Counted from the first letter of the stretch, positions 14,931-25,141 are shown. The stretch is DNA of 64,000 bases from Microvirga arabica (GCF_016811235.1 NZ_JAFBID010000011.1:1-64000); one strand, 5' to 3'. Translations and numbers: made by a program. Notes: a model not told the origin generated them from the letters alone.

Positions 14931-15965
14931 TCAAGCGATCCTGACATCCACGGCGATCATCTCGTGGTCCGACACCGCGCTGCCCTGTTCGTCCACCGCC
15001 GGGATCACCTGCGGATTGCCGGCCTCGAGCCCGCGCACCACAAGCCAGTCGAGTTTGCCGAAAGGCGGCTCGTGCTTGTTTGTGGGGCCCGTTGTCTGCG
15101 TCGGCAAAGCGAGGTTCGCATGCTGCCATTCGAAGCCGGCATCGCGCAGATCGGCGAAGAGCGGCTCGGTGCGCTCGGGCGCGTCCAGCAGGAGGTGGCG
15201 CTCGTCCTCGCCGCGCGGCAGGGCCTTGGTGTTGAAGTCGCCGCCGATCACGCAGGCCTCTCCCGGGGCGATGACCTCCAGGGCCCGCAGCAGAGCCTGG
15301 ATCTGCGCCTGCCGGTCGGCAGGGTCGGTCTTGCTTTCCAGATGCGTGCTCACGATCCAGAGCGGCCGGGGCGCCTGCGCCACGCGGACGGCGAGCGCCA
15401 TCCGCCCGCCGATGCGCCTCTGGAAGCCGTTGATGCCGGGAAACCACAGGCCGTTTTCCTCGAGCGGGATCAGCCAGGGGCGCTCCAGGGCAAGGCCCGC
15501 CACGATGGCATTGCCGTGCAGGCCGTGGGCATTGCTTTGGCCGGCGCATTGCTCGACCTCGTCCGCGCTGCCGAGGTCGAGCTCCACGAATTCAACCCCA
15601 TAGAGATAGCCCTCCCCCGATCCGGCGGTCAGGTCGCGGACCGTGTGGGCGTTGCCGGACCGCGCCATGCCGACATCAGCCTCGCTGAGCAGCGTGACCT
15701 GCGCCCCGGCCTGCTCCATGAGACGCCGGGCCGCCCGCCTGTCCTTGAGGCGCTGGGCATTGAACGCCGCGATCCTGAGGGAACCGGGCCAGGGCAGCGG
15801 GTTGGCGGGTGGGCTCTGCTCGACGGCGTGCAGGGCGGGGATGCGTTCGAGGAGGCTCCCGTGAGCGGCCTGCCGGTGGTGCGAGGAGGCCCGTCGGGCC
15901 TCGTCCAGCATAGGCTTATCGGGTGGCTGGAGATCGGGCACGATCCGGTCGATCAGGGGGCGCAT
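14931..15965 (-). CDS. Endonuclease/exonuclease/phosphatase-family protein
   Basis: A 344-residue protein of the metal-dependent EEP fold. Motifs in order: RIAAFNAQRLKD (start of the domain), LLSEADVGM (metal Glu), LWIVSTHLESK, CVIGGDFNTK (GDFN catalytic Asp/Asn), and SDHEMIAVDVRIA (final Asp-His). The first 60 residues are family-variable. There is no signal peptide, so it is likely cytoplasmic. Members cleave DNA, RNA, lipids or nucleotides, and the substrate cannot be read from the sequence. Confidence 0.8.
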   Translation of the reverse strand: MRPLIDRIVPDLQPPDKPMLDEARRASSHHRQAAHGSLLERIPALHAVEQSPPANPLPWPGSLRIAAFNAQRLKDRRAARRLMEQAGAQVTLLSEADVGMARSGNAHTVRDLTAGSGEGYLYGVEFVELDLGSADEVEQCAGQSNAHGLHGNAIVAGLALERPWLIPLEENGLWFPGINGFQRRIGGRMALAVRVAQAPRPLWIVSTHLESKTDPADRQAQIQALLRALEVIAPGEACVIGGDFNTKALPRGEDERHLLLDAPERTEPLFADLRDAGFEWQHANLALPTQTTGPTNKHEPPFGKLDWLVVRGLEAGNPQVIPAVDEQGSAVSDHEMIAVDVRIA

Positions 15966-16062
15966 GGACAGGCCTTCAAAAAACCGTCATGGACCTTATC
16001 CATAGTAGAGTACCGCCTCTTGCCGAAAACCGACAGCCAAGGAATATTTTAGCTTGGCTTTA

Positions 16063-16087
16063 GGAACTTTTGAGCTAGTTGGGCGTT
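16063..16087 (+). promoter_or_regulatory. EcfG-type general stress promoter
   Basis: GGAAC at 16063-16067, 16-base spacer, CGTT at 16084-16087. This fits the alphaproteobacterial EcfG (sigma of the PhyR-NepR pathway) consensus. The start codon of the small membrane protein lies 37 bases downstream. Confidence 0.75.
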
Positions 16088-16123
16088 GTGTAGCCGCATC
16101 AAGCTTAGCCGGGGAGAGGGCCC

Positions 16124-16318
16124 ATGATGTTTTGGGCTGTCGTTGTCGCGCTCGTCTCGGGCGCGTTTGCCTATGCAGGCGATCTGTCTTCCACCCTTGT
16201 CAGCTTCGCCGAGATCGTGGGCGTTATCGCCCTGTTCACCCTGATCTGCGCCGCCGAGGCCTTCAGCATTCCCAAGAACGCCTCGTTCGACAAGAACTCC
16301 GTTCAGACCGAATCCTGA
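16124..16318 (+). CDS. Small stress-regulated membrane protein
   Basis: A 64-residue protein (MMFWAVVVALVSGAFAYAGD) with two hydrophobic segments (2-18 and 28-46) and a polar tail rich in Ser, Asn and Lys. GGGGAGAGGGCCC precedes the ATG. The near-perfect EcfG promoter upstream suggests induction in the general stress response. Small two-helix proteins of this kind are common members of that regulon in this order, but their role is mostly unknown. Confidence 0.65.
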   Translation: MMFWAVVVALVSGAFAYAGDLSSTLVSFAEIVGVIALFTLICAAEAFSIPKNASFDKNSVQTES

Positions 16319-16416
16319 TCGTCCTGAGCGGTTCCGGCGTGCGGATTCGCACCATAGGCTTCAAAACTTGATTGCATGAGCCGGGGGCACATTGCTCACG
16401 ATGTGAAACCGTGATT

Positions 16417-17925
16417 ATGTTTCAGATCATGACCATGTCCAACCCGGCCTCGGCTGCATCCATCGATCTGGAGCAGCTCACAAGCGAATTTGTGGCATCG
16501 ATCTCCGCCAGCCCGCGAGGAGCGCTGAACGACGCCCTGCAGCAGGCCCTGGCCCGCACGGTCGAGGCCAAGGTCAATGCCCAGCTTTCGGTGGTCCTGG
16601 AGGGTATTGGCGACGCCTTCTACTCCCTCGATGCCCATTGGCGCTTCGGCTACATCAACCGGGCGGCGGAAACCTATTTCGGCCTGCCCCGCCAGGCGAT
16701 GCTCCACAAGGTCATCTGGAGCATGTTTCCCGAATCCGAGGGCACGGACCTGCGCCGCCGCTACGAGGAGGTTTTCCTCACCGGCCGCCCCCTGTCCTTC
16801 GAGGCCGAAGCGGTCGGACGGCCCGGGCGGCACCTGGAATTCCACGTCTTTCCCTATAACGGGGGCATCGGCGTCAGCTTCCGCGACTGGACGGAGCGGC
16901 GACAGGCTGAGGAGGAACTGCGCGCCAGCGAGGCGCGCCTGAGCGCGCTGGCGAACAACGCGCCTGCCTGCATGTTCTATCAGACGAGCCATTCGGCAGC
17001 CTATCACGAACGCAAGGTGCTCTACGTCTCGAAGACCTGCGAGAGGCTCACGGGGATTCCCGCGGAGGAAGCCCAGGCCAATCCCGATCTTCTCTACAGC
17101 CTCGTGCTGCCGCAGCACCGGGAGCGCATGCTCGCGCGGCGGCTGGAGAGCCTTCGCGATCTCACGGAATGCGAGGAGGAGTTTGAGATCAGGCATGCGA
17201 AAACCGGCGAGACGCGCTGGCACCGCATCATCACCACCCCCCGGCGTCTGGACAATGGCGCCATCGTCTGGGACGGCATCCAGATCGACATCACCGAGCA
17301 CAAGCGCTCGGAGGAGCACCTGCGGCTCCTGCTCAACGAGCTGAACCACCGGGTGAAAAATACCCTGGCGACCGTCCAGTCCCTGGCGTCCCAGAGCTTC
17401 CGGGCGCGGGGCGCGGGCAGCGCGCGGGAGTTGCCCGCCCTCTACGCCACGTTCGAGGCCCGTCTCCACGCCGTTGCCCGGGGCCATGACATCCTCACCC
17501 GGGAGAACTGGGAAGGCGCGGGCCTCGTGGAGATCGTCGCCCAGGCCTTCGCGCCCTACCGGGACCTCTCGGAGGAGGGCAGCCGAATCCGGATCGAAGG
17601 GCAGGACCTTCGCGTGAGCCCCTCCATGGCCCTGAGCCTCTCGATGGCCATGCACGAGCTGTGCACCAATGCGGCCAAGTACGGCGCCTTGGGGGCTCCA
17701 GAGGGCCGCGTGCGAGTGTCCTGGTCAACCGTCGAGGCGGCATCCGGGCCGCGCCTTGCCATGCGCTGGGAGGAGCACGGCGGACCGACCGTCTCCCCGC
17801 CCTCGCGCAAGGGGTTCGGCTCGCGCCTGATCCAGGATGGCCTCGCGCGCGAGCTCAACGGCGAGGTGCGCCTGGTCTACCGGCCCGAAGGGGTGGTGTG
17901 CACGATCGACGTGCCGCTTTCCTAG
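16417..17925 (+). CDS. PAS-domain HWE sensor histidine kinase
   Basis: A 502-residue kinase. A PAS domain (about residues 60-180, VVLEGIGDAFYSLDAHWRFG) is followed by a second PAS/PAC (190-310, ending WDGIQIDITEHKRSEEHL). The HWE dimerisation box is NELNHRVKNTLATVQSLASQ with the phospho-acceptor His. The ATP domain has HELCTNAAKYGAL and the WEEHGGP motif that defines the family. No membrane segment is seen, so it is a cytoplasmic sensor. Starts at 16417, 16429 and 16435 are possible. HWE kinases often act on PhyR-type response regulators. None is encoded nearby. Confidence 0.88.
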   Translation: MFQIMTMSNPASAASIDLEQLTSEFVASISASPRGALNDALQQALARTVEAKVNAQLSVVLEGIGDAFYSLDAHWRFGYINRAAETYFGLPRQAMLHKVIWSMFPESEGTDLRRRYEEVFLTGRPLSFEAEAVGRPGRHLEFHVFPYNGGIGVSFRDWTERRQAEEELRASEARLSALANNAPACMFYQTSHSAAYHERKVLYVSKTCERLTGIPAEEAQANPDLLYSLVLPQHRERMLARRLESLRDLTECEEEFEIRHAKTGETRWHRIITTPRRLDNGAIVWDGIQIDITEHKRSEEHLRLLLNELNHRVKNTLATVQSLASQSFRARGAGSARELPALYATFEARLHAVARGHDILTRENWEGAGLVEIVAQAFAPYRDLSEEGSRIRIEGQDLRVSPSMALSLSMAMHELCTNAAKYGALGAPEGRVRVSWSTVEAASGPRLAMRWEEHGGPTVSPPSRKGFGSRLIQDGLARELNGEVRLVYRPEGVVCTIDVPLS

Positions 17926-18008
17926 GCAGACCTAACACGTTTTCAAGTAGCGCATAGGTCATTAGTCGATACAGGCTCGACAGTTCTTGCAGAGGGAACC
18001 GGATTTAG

Positions 18009-19151
<1,143 letters not shown>

Positions 19152-19179
19152 TCTTCAGCCCAGCCGGAAACTCAAGAAA

Positions 19180-19206
19180 GGGCGATCACATGGTCGCCCT
19201 TTTTTA
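19180..19206 (+). terminator. Terminator after TRAP binding protein
   Basis: GGGCGA/TCGCCC stem with a tcacatgg loop and a run of six or more T. Confidence 0.85.
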
Positions 19207-19292
19207 TTGCCGGAAGCATCCTTACCTGAAGCGGCTCACCGGTCGCCCTGCCCCGTGCGGACGATACCCTGCCCTCTCACCCTGATGAGACG

Positions 19293-19874
19293 ATGCGCTG
19301 GACCTTTCGCATCAGCTTCCTACTGCTCTTAGGCTGGGCCATCTTCATGGTCTCGCCCTTCGTTGCGCTCTACGACCTGTCCAAGGCCGTCCAGGCCAGG
19401 GACGTTGCGCGCATCAGCGAGCGCGTGAATTTCAACGCCCTGCGCGTCTCCCTCGCCCGCCAGATCCTGGGGGAATACCTGAAGACCCAGGACATCAGCG
19501 AACGCGACCGGCAACTGGCTGCCCAAGCCGGAGCAACCACTCTGAACCCGGCTCTGGAGGAACTTGTCACGCCCCAGGCCCTGATCGATCTTCTCGAAGA
19601 CGGGCAACTACAGCAGATCCAGCCGGAGGGCGCCGCCGGGCCGGCAATCAGCCTCGACCCGGGTTCCCTGCAGCAAGCCTGGCGGATCTTCATCCTGTCT
19701 GAATCGCAGGGCTTCCGAGCCATCACGATCCCTCTCACGCCGGACGAACCCCGAGACCGGCAGTTCAGGGTCACCTTGCGCCTGAGCGGCACCACCTGGC
19801 GACTGACAGGGATCGACCTCCCCTCCTCGCTCCAGAAAGCGTTGACCAAGCGCGCCGCTGTCGCGTCGAAGTAA
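19293..19874 (+). CDS. DUF2939 protein
   Basis: A 193-residue protein. One N-terminal membrane helix (residues 4-27, FRISFLLLLGWAIFMVSPFV) is followed by the DUF2939 pattern YDLSKAVQARDVARISERVN, FNALRVSLARQI and a terminal lipocalin-like beta region. Family members are single-pass membrane proteins with an exported domain of unknown role. Transcribed alone, ending at a perfect bidirectional terminator. Confidence 0.75.
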   Translation: MRWTFRISFLLLLGWAIFMVSPFVALYDLSKAVQARDVARISERVNFNALRVSLARQILGEYLKTQDISERDRQLAAQAGATTLNPALEELVTPQALIDLLEDGQLQQIQPEGAAGPAISLDPGSLQQAWRIFILSESQGFRAITIPLTPDEPRDRQFRVTLRLSGTTWRLTGIDLPSSLQKALTKRAAVASK

Positions 19875-19960
19875 ACACCCCAGAACATCCCTAAGCGTGG
19901 GCATTCGGGGCATCTGTCCTGCACGGACCTCGCCGGCTAGGCACAATCACCGCTTAGGGC

Positions 19961-20000
19961 ATGCAAAACCCGCCTGAACCTATCAGGCGGGTTTTGCATA
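19961..20000. terminator. Bidirectional terminator
   Basis: A perfect 15-base stem, gcaaaacccgcctga, with loop acctat and its complement. T runs occur on both strands. It ends the DUF2939 gene and the minus-strand micro-ORF at 20062-20139. Confidence 0.88.
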
Positions 20001-20061
20001 AGCATCGATCAGAATTGGCTGTACAGAATACTTCAACTGGACGCGATGAGCTGCTTTCCAT

Positions 20062-20139
20062 TCAGTGAACGAAAAGCCAGCCTACCGTAGCAAGCGGAAA
20101 TACCGTACCGAGAATAAAACAGATGACATTCGATGTCAT
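20062..20139 (-). CDS. 25-residue membrane micropeptide
   Basis: ATG at 20139 opens a 25-codon frame (MTSNVICFILGTVFPLATVG, then WLFVH). It encodes one hydrophobic helix. The ribosome site is strong (GGAGGGAAGTCAA). A promoter of EcfG type ends about 25 bases upstream, and the terminator at 19961-20000 lies downstream, so the transcript would be tiny and complete. Single-helix micropeptides of stress regulons often bind membrane complexes. No family is recognised. Confidence 0.55.
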   Translation of the reverse strand: MTSNVICFILGTVFPLATVGWLFVH

Positions 20140-20162
20140 TTGACTTCCCTCCATGGCAGAAC

Positions 20163-20187
20163 AACCATGAATTTTTCATAACGTTCC
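20163..20187 (-). promoter_or_regulatory. Candidate EcfG-type promoter for micropeptide
   Basis: On the minus strand GGAAC (20187-20183), 16 bases, GGTT (20166-20163). The -10 differs from CGTT by one base. The start codon lies 24 bases downstream. Confidence 0.5.
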
Positions 20188-20331
20188 ACAATGTTGGGAA
20201 TAAATTTCAATTTATACGGTCAAGTTCAGGCGAGCTAATCCACAAGTGCTTTATGAATACGCTCGCATGAAACCTCGGAACCGAGCTTCGCCGTTTCCAT
20301 TGTCAATGCGCAAGTGGAGAGGGCGTAAACG

Positions 20332-21414
20332 ATGGATGACCGGGGCCGTTCCCGCCTAGGGATCATGAGAGACGCGGAATTCATCCGTAAGATCCTCATT
20401 GCACTCGGCCTTGGCCTGTTCGCGCTTCTGCTCTGGCAATTGTCGGACGTCCTTCTGCTGGCTTTCGGGGCCATCCTGGTCGCCCTTCTCCTGCATGCCG
20501 CCTCCGAGGCCTTGGAGCGCTATCTGCGGGTTCCCAGCCGGTGGAGCCTCACGGTTGCGACCCTTCTCATCTTCGTGGCTTTCCTGGCCATGATGGCCCT
20601 GTTCGGAACGCAGGTCCGGGCTCAGTTCTCCAACGTGGTGGAGCGGCTGCCTTTCGCGGTCGACAACTTTGCCAAAAATCTCGGCCTCGGCTCTGTCAGC
20701 GACGACCTTTCCGAAATGATGAACAATGCTTCGAGCGGGAGCATGGCGGCACGTCTTGCAGGCGTCGGCGGCGCCATTCTCGACGGGTTGGCGGACTTCA
20801 TCCTGGTGGTGATCGCCGGCATCTATATCGCGGCGGCTCCGCGCGTTTACCGGCAAGGCTTCGTCAAGCTGTTCCCGATCCGCCATCATGAGCGGGTCGA
20901 GGACTCGCTGCACGCGTCGGGTCAGGCCCTGCGCCTGTGGCTGACGTCTCAGCTGATCGCCATGGCGTGCGTGGCGGTTCTGTCGACCATCGCCTATTGG
21001 CTGATCGGACTGCCCTCGGCCCTGGCTCTCGGGCTCATCGCGGGCCTGGCGGACTTCATCCCCTTCCTCGGTCCCATTCTCGGCGCGCTTCCTGCCGTGC
21101 TGATCGCCTTCAGCGTCAGCGGGGAAGCCGCGCTCTGGACCGTTCTCGCCATGCTGGCAATCCAGCAGATCGAGGGCAACGTGATCTTCCCGCTGGTGGC
21201 CAGAAGCATGATCAGCATCCCGCCGGCCCTGGCCCTCTTCGCCATTCTCATCGGCAGCGTTCTGTTCGGCACGCTCGGCCTGATCTTCGGCTTCCCTCTC
21301 GCCGTGGTCACCTACGTCCTGGTGAAGAAGCTCTATGTCCGGGAGACCCTCGGCGAGCACACGGATGTCCCGGGTGAGGATGAAAGCAGCAAGTCGCAGG
21401 AAACCAGCTCCTAG
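20332..21414 (+). CDS. AI-2E family transporter (UPF0118) permease
   Basis: A 360-residue polytopic protein with 7-8 membrane segments. Family marks are the N-terminal helices (GLGLFALLLWQLSDVLLLAF), the central ADFILVVIAGIYIAAAPRVY, LIAGLADFIPFLGPILGALP (the conserved IP..GP.....P) and QQIEGNVIFPLVARSMISIP near the C terminus. Members export small molecules or sodium. The name is historical and AI-2 transport is not implied. A second Met at residue 12 is another possible start. Confidence 0.88.
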   Translation: MDDRGRSRLGIMRDAEFIRKILIALGLGLFALLLWQLSDVLLLAFGAILVALLLHAASEALERYLRVPSRWSLTVATLLIFVAFLAMMALFGTQVRAQFSNVVERLPFAVDNFAKNLGLGSVSDDLSEMMNNASSGSMAARLAGVGGAILDGLADFILVVIAGIYIAAAPRVYRQGFVKLFPIRHHERVEDSLHASGQALRLWLTSQLIAMACVAVLSTIAYWLIGLPSALALGLIAGLADFIPFLGPILGALPAVLIAFSVSGEAALWTVLAMLAIQQIEGNVIFPLVARSMISIPPALALFAILIGSVLFGTLGLIFGFPLAVVTYVLVKKLYVRETLGEHTDVPGEDESSKSQETSS

Positions 21415-21590
21415 GCTTACGACCCACGCTTCATCGCCGAGAGAAGCCAGGGCCCCGCAGGCGGCGCGCCCTGGAACCCTCGATCCGATTACACATTAGA
21501 CCGCTGTGCTTTCACAGCCGCCCGATCATGCACTGCACTGACAATCCTCAGAGCGGCTGAGAGGCCGCGCTCTGGTTTGGAGGAGATCTC

Positions 21591-22769
21591 ATGTCCGACA
21601 TCGTCGTCAAAACGCCCCTGCAGTATCTCGACAAGGCCACGTCCGCCCTGCGGGAGCTCGGGATCATCCCACCTCAGGCCATGGATGCGCCGATCAACGG
21701 GCTTTTGGAAAAGATCTCGGATCTGGATCAGGACCGCATCGTGATCATCGCCCGCACCCTGGGCCAGACCAGCGTGTTCAACGAGGTGGTGCGCGAGCAG
21801 ACGCAGGCCATGGAGATCGGCGAGCGCTACCGCGAGATCACGGAATCCTTCAACTCCATCCGCGACGATACCAAGAAGATGGTCGATCAGCTCGACGACC
21901 AGAAGATCGATCTCTTCGAGCGCATCAACAATGTCTGGATGAAGATTTCGCGCGGCGATGTCGCCGACCGCTTCGACAGGATCAAGGAAGTCTATCTCGA
22001 CGTGACCCGCTCCACCAAGGATCAGATCGAGCGCGAGCAGATCATCCTCGATGCCTACCGCGATTTCCGCGGTGCCCTCAAGCATGCCGAGGTCATGGCT
22101 CTCGAGGTTCTGCGAACCGCCGAGCAGAAGCTTGAGGCCGCCAAGGCGGACCTGCAGCGTGCTTCCGACACGGTTGTCAACTTCAAGGGTACGGAGGTGG
22201 CCGAGCGCGCCCGCCTCGAGCTCACCCGCGACGAACAGCTCCGGCGCACCCAGGACGAGGAGAAGCGCTACCAGATCGCCAAGGATCTCTCGGACAACCT
22301 GACCGTCAGCTACAACACCTCCGAAGTAATCATGGCGCGGCTGATGCAAATGACGAACGCCAAGGAACGCGTCTATGCCCAGGCCGTCACGTTCTTCTCC
22401 ACCAACGATTCCGTGTTCACGGCGCTCAAGGCCTCGTTCACCGGCATGTTCGGCCTGAACGAGTCGACACAGACCCTGAACGAGATGAAGGAAGGCGTCT
22501 CCCGCAGCCTGGAGGTGCTGGCCGAGATCGGCGATCAGGTCGGCGAGGCCGCCGTGAGGGCGGGTTACGGGCCGACCATCCGGGCCGATGCGGTCAAGAA
22601 GCTCGTCGATTCGGTGATCACATTCCAGGAACGCTCGCAGGAGATCATCGGCGAGATGCGCCGCCTCGCGACGCAGAACTCCGCCGAGATCCGCGACGCG
22701 GTTGAGGACGGCAAGCGGCGCATCGCGCGTCTCGTGGCGGAAGGACAGGCGCTGCCGGCCAATGGCTGA
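21591..22769 (+). CDS. Helical protein, first gene of unassigned operon
   Basis: A 392-residue soluble, almost wholly helical protein (MSDIVVKTPLQYLDKATSAL). Two long coiled-coil regions are visible: about 110-150 (KKMVDQLDDQKIDLFERINN) and 165-235 (ALEVLRTAEQKLEAAKADLQ). There is no signal peptide or membrane helix. GGAGGAGATCTC precedes the ATG. The stop overlaps the start of the DUF6384 gene, so the three genes form an operon. Similar proteins are often labelled cell surface proteins without evidence. The architecture could suit a membrane-stress or scaffold protein. Confidence 0.7.
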   Translation: MSDIVVKTPLQYLDKATSALRELGIIPPQAMDAPINGLLEKISDLDQDRIVIIARTLGQTSVFNEVVREQTQAMEIGERYREITESFNSIRDDTKKMVDQLDDQKIDLFERINNVWMKISRGDVADRFDRIKEVYLDVTRSTKDQIEREQIILDAYRDFRGALKHAEVMALEVLRTAEQKLEAAKADLQRASDTVVNFKGTEVAERARLELTRDEQLRRTQDEEKRYQIAKDLSDNLTVSYNTSEVIMARLMQMTNAKERVYAQAVTFFSTNDSVFTALKASFTGMFGLNESTQTLNEMKEGVSRSLEVLAEIGDQVGEAAVRAGYGPTIRADAVKKLVDSVITFQERSQEIIGEMRRLATQNSAEIRDAVEDGKRRIARLVAEGQALPANG

Positions 22770-23745
22770 GATGGTCGCCACACCGCCCGCGAGCGCCCCC
22801 GACCCCGCCTCTCGGAACCTCGACGAGGTGATGCTCGCGATGGACGTGGTGGATACGCTCCGCCACCAGGAGAACCTCGTCAGCCGCGAGCTCAGCGAAG
22901 GCGACCGCGACGCCCAGCTGCTGCAGCGCCTGCGTGAAATCTATCGGGGACAGGGCATTGAGGTCCCCGACCGGATCCTGCAGGAGGGCGTACAGGCTCT
23001 GAAAGAGCAGCGCTTCGTCTATACGCCCCCCGGCCCCAGCTTCTCCCGCACGGTGGCGCGGGCCTGGGTGAACCGCGGGCGGATCGGACGGCGCCTGCTG
23101 ACGCTTTTGGCCCTGCTGGCCTTCGGCTGGGGTGCCTACCAGTTCGGCGTGGTCGAGCCCGCCCGCCAGCGAGTCGCGCAGGAGCAGGCGCAGGCCGAGA
23201 GGAACCAGATCGAACTGGCCGAACGGCTGCCGGTCGCCCTGACGCAAGGCCATGAGGACGTGCTGCGGGAGACCCAGGTGCCGGCCGCGAAGGAAAGGGC
23301 CGACCGCCTGCTCGCGGACGGGCAAGCCGCCGTCGCTCGTGGCGACGCCGACGGGGCCCGGCAGGCCCTCAACGACCTGGAGGTCCTGCGCGCGGAACTG
23401 CGGCGAGAATACGTGCTGCGCATCGTCTCCCGGCCCGGGGAGCCCTCCGGCGTGTGGCGGGTGCCGGAGCGCAATCCGGCTGGCCGAAACTACTATCTGA
23501 TCGTTGAGCCGGTTGCCCCGGACGGACGGATTCTCAGCCTGCCGGTCACGAGCGAGGAGGATGGCCGCACGGTGAACGCATCCAAGTGGGGCGTGCGCGT
23601 GAGCGAGACCACGGCCATGCAGGTGCAGCGGGACAAGAACGACGACGGCATCGTGCAGCGCAACCGCCTGGGCGAGAAGCGCCGGGGCCAGCTCGACGTG
23701 GACTATCAGATGCCGGTTCTCGGAGGCGCGATCACACAATGGTAA
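22762..23745 (+). CDS. DUF6384 single-pass membrane protein
   Basis: A 327-residue protein. The cytoplasmic part (1-105) has an amphipathic helical region (DEVMLAMDVVDTLRHQENLV). One membrane helix (about 111-129, RLLTLLALLAFGWGAYQFGV) is followed by a coiled coil (130-215) and a beta-rich C-terminal domain (NYYLIVEPVAPDGRILSLPV). This matches DUF6384, which has no known function. Its start overlaps the end of the helical protein gene by eight bases. It is the likely membrane anchor of the complex. Confidence 0.72.
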   Translation: MAEMVATPPASAPDPASRNLDEVMLAMDVVDTLRHQENLVSRELSEGDRDAQLLQRLREIYRGQGIEVPDRILQEGVQALKEQRFVYTPPGPSFSRTVARAWVNRGRIGRRLLTLLALLAFGWGAYQFGVVEPARQRVAQEQAQAERNQIELAERLPVALTQGHEDVLRETQVPAAKERADRLLADGQAAVARGDADGARQALNDLEVLRAELRREYVLRIVSRPGEPSGVWRVPERNPAGRNYYLIVEPVAPDGRILSLPVTSEEDGRTVNASKWGVRVSETTAMQVQRDKNDDGIVQRNRLGEKRRGQLDVDYQMPVLGGAITQW

Positions 23746-23749
23746 GGCG

Positions 23750-25141
23750 ATGATTTCGGGACGTCAGGCACTCGCGCAGATCGAGCAGGTCATCGAGAAG
23801 GCCCGTGAGCAGGAGGCGAAGTGCGAGCTCGCCTATACCCGCGCCACCGAGGAGGTCGGGCGCTTGCGGATCCAGCGCACGGAAGCCTTCCGCGAGCTGG
23901 CGCGGCTGAAGCTCGACGCGATCAGGCAGGAGCAGGTCGTCGGACAGCTCGATGCCGCAGAACGTCAGGCCTTGAGCGTGCTCAACAGCCGCCAGGAAGC
24001 CCTGCGGCAGCTGACCGAGCGCCGCCGCCAGGCCGAAGAGCGGGTGAGACAGGCGGAAGGACAGCGGCAGGCCGCCGTGGATGCGCTGGAGCAGGCCTTG
24101 GCCCAAGTCGAATCCCTGCGCCGGGATGTGGAGGCCAAGGTCAGCGTCGATCCCGAATGGATCGCGTCCCGTGCCAGGGTGGCCGAGATCACCGGACAGG
24201 CCCAGCAGGCGGAGAAGAAGGCGGTGCAGGCGGAAACCGACCGGGACGAGAAGCGCCGCCCCTATGAGGCCGATCCGCTGTTCATGTACCTGTGGAGGCG
24301 CAAGTTCGGCACGGCCGCCTACCGGGCTGGCCCGTTCACCCGGTATATGGACCGCCTCGTGGCGCGGGTTGTCGGCTACGACAAGGCCAGGGCCAACTAC
24401 GCCCTGCTCAACGAGATCCCGGAAAGGCTGCGGGAGCACGCCCGCCGCATCATCGATGACCTCAGAACCGTACGGAGCCGGCTAACCGCGCTTGAGCGCC
24501 AGGCGCTCGTGGCCGCCGGCATCCCGCCGCTGGAGGAAAAGGCCGCACAGAACAAGGAGGCCGTGGATGATGCCGAGCGGAGCCTTGCCGAGGCCCGGTC
24601 GGCCCTCGCCGAGTTGGACCGCACCCACGATGCCTCGGTGCTGGAAGGGGACGCGCCCTACCGGGAAGCCGTCGCGGTGCTGGCCGCCGCTGACGAGCGC
24701 GAGGACCTCAACCAACTCTACGAGGAAGCCCTGCGCACTCCCACGCCCCAGGACGAGGCGCTCGTGCGCCGCATTCAGGCCACCGACGTGATGATCAACC
24801 GGGCGCTGCGCCAAGCGGTGGACGCCCACCGCCAGCTCAAGGAGACGGCCCAGCGGCGGGCGATGATCGAACAGGAATGGGAGGAGTTGCGCAGCCAGGG
24901 CTACGACACCCCCTACGGCACCTTCGGCAACGAGGCCGCGCTCGGCAACGTGCTCGGGGGCGTCCTCACCGGGGCTATTGGGGGAGCCATTCTCGGGCAG
25001 GTGCTGCGCGGCGGTTTCCATCACGGCCCCAGCCCCTGGGATTCCGGATTCGGCGGCGGCATCCCCTTCCCTCAGCCGGGCGGCTTCGGAACGGGCGGAT
25101 CCTTCGGTGGAGGCGGCTTCAGGACCGGAGGGTCCTTCTGA
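23750..25141 (+). CDS. Coiled-coil protein with glycine-rich tail
   Basis: A 463-residue protein. Residues 1-165 are a continuous coiled coil (ALAQIEQVIEKAREQEAKCE). A middle region (DPLFMYLWRRKFGTAAYRAG) precedes more coiled coil up to about 385. A glycine-zipper-like hydrophobic segment (GNVLGGVLTGAIGGAILGQV) follows, then a Gly/Phe-rich tail with repeated GGSF and GGFGT units. The tail could drive self-association. The ATG lies four bases after the DUF6384 stop. No family is known to me for the whole protein. Confidence 0.68.
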   Translation: MISGRQALAQIEQVIEKAREQEAKCELAYTRATEEVGRLRIQRTEAFRELARLKLDAIRQEQVVGQLDAAERQALSVLNSRQEALRQLTERRRQAEERVRQAEGQRQAAVDALEQALAQVESLRRDVEAKVSVDPEWIASRARVAEITGQAQQAEKKAVQAETDRDEKRRPYEADPLFMYLWRRKFGTAAYRAGPFTRYMDRLVARVVGYDKARANYALLNEIPERLREHARRIIDDLRTVRSRLTALERQALVAAGIPPLEEKAAQNKEAVDDAERSLAEARSALAELDRTHDASVLEGDAPYREAVAVLAAADEREDLNQLYEEALRTPTPQDEALVRRIQATDVMINRALRQAVDAHRQLKETAQRRAMIEQEWEELRSQGYDTPYGTFGNEAALGNVLGGVLTGAIGGAILGQVLRGGFHHGPSPWDSGFGGGIPFPQPGGFGTGGSFGGGGFRTGGSF

